Positions 36,412 through 37,837 of a stretch of 37,837 nt of DNA are shown here, piece after piece (the stretch's first letter is position 1; the number at the start of each line of letters is the position of its first letter). Location of the stretch: the NCBI GenBank assembly GCA_016124315.1, contig WGNW01000027.1:1-37837 (forward strand). The letters are read 5' to 3'. The notes beneath the pieces are model-generated. The model saw only the letters and a list, made by a program, of their open reading frames with translations, was not told the origin of the DNA and made no database searches. The stretch is from Alphaproteobacteria bacterium. GTDB taxonomy: Bacteria; Pseudomonadota; Alphaproteobacteria; SMXS01. The translations under genes were made by a program, and so were the position numbers.

Positions 36412-37837
<1,426 letters not shown>

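Overview
The window is GC-rich, densely coded DNA that looks like a chromosomal segment of an alphaproteobacterium. This rests on the MaeB-type malic enzyme with a phosphotransacetylase-like tail, an OlsB-type ornithine lipid acyltransferase, a liv operon carrying a DUF6867-type membrane protein, an alphaproteobacterial-style DnaK, and REP-like palindromes of a type common in that class. No rRNA, tRNA, CRISPR array, transposase or phage gene was seen. Both window edges cut a gene: the malic enzyme on the left and dnaK on the right.

Layout. (1) 1-4048: 3' part of maeB, then a lone tandem AAA+ ATPase. (2) 4057-15428: two giant, cysteine-free, Asn/Gln-patterned secreted repeat proteins (1733 and 1740 aa) in tandem on the minus strand. 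They are colinear paralogues, and together they fill more than a quarter of the window. (3) 15429-16385: a degenerate-receiver/winged-helix regulator directly upstream of the giant genes, in the same orientation. (4) 16919-22191: envelope and nutrient genes, namely olsB, an AmpG-like permease, an NlpE/DUF333 protein, kup and the cstA-ybdD pair. (5) 24275-30274: a YqaA/DedA-type protein and a branched-chain amino acid ABC operon (livH-M-G-F, DUF6867, binding protein) with successive ATGA overlaps. (6) 30400-34364: small metabolic genes (SnoaL-like, divergent SDR, CaiB/BaiF CoA transferase), an unidentified small gene and an MBL-fold hydrolase. (7) 34365-36214: pyrE, a GIY-YIG protein bracketed by an exact inverted pair of 32-bp palindromic repeats, and a DUF985-type cupin whose natural start codon reads ATC. 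(8) 36286 to the end: dnaK with a visible promoter.

How the genes fit together. Most of the window is ordinary metabolism, transport and chaperone content. The accessory part is 2018-16385: tandem ATPase, two giant surface/secreted proteins and an atypical regulator. Each giant protein has a Sec-type signal peptide with an ARA-D junction. Each then carries about twenty repeats of roughly 80 residues that alternate an N/S-x-Q motif with a GN...A.A..N...N.L motif, which suggests a long beta-rich or amyloid-like fibre or matrix protein. No autotransporter barrel, type I secretion gene or sorting tag was found next to them, so the export route beyond the periplasm is unknown. A functional link between the giant proteins, the ATPase and the regulator is inferred only from proximity.
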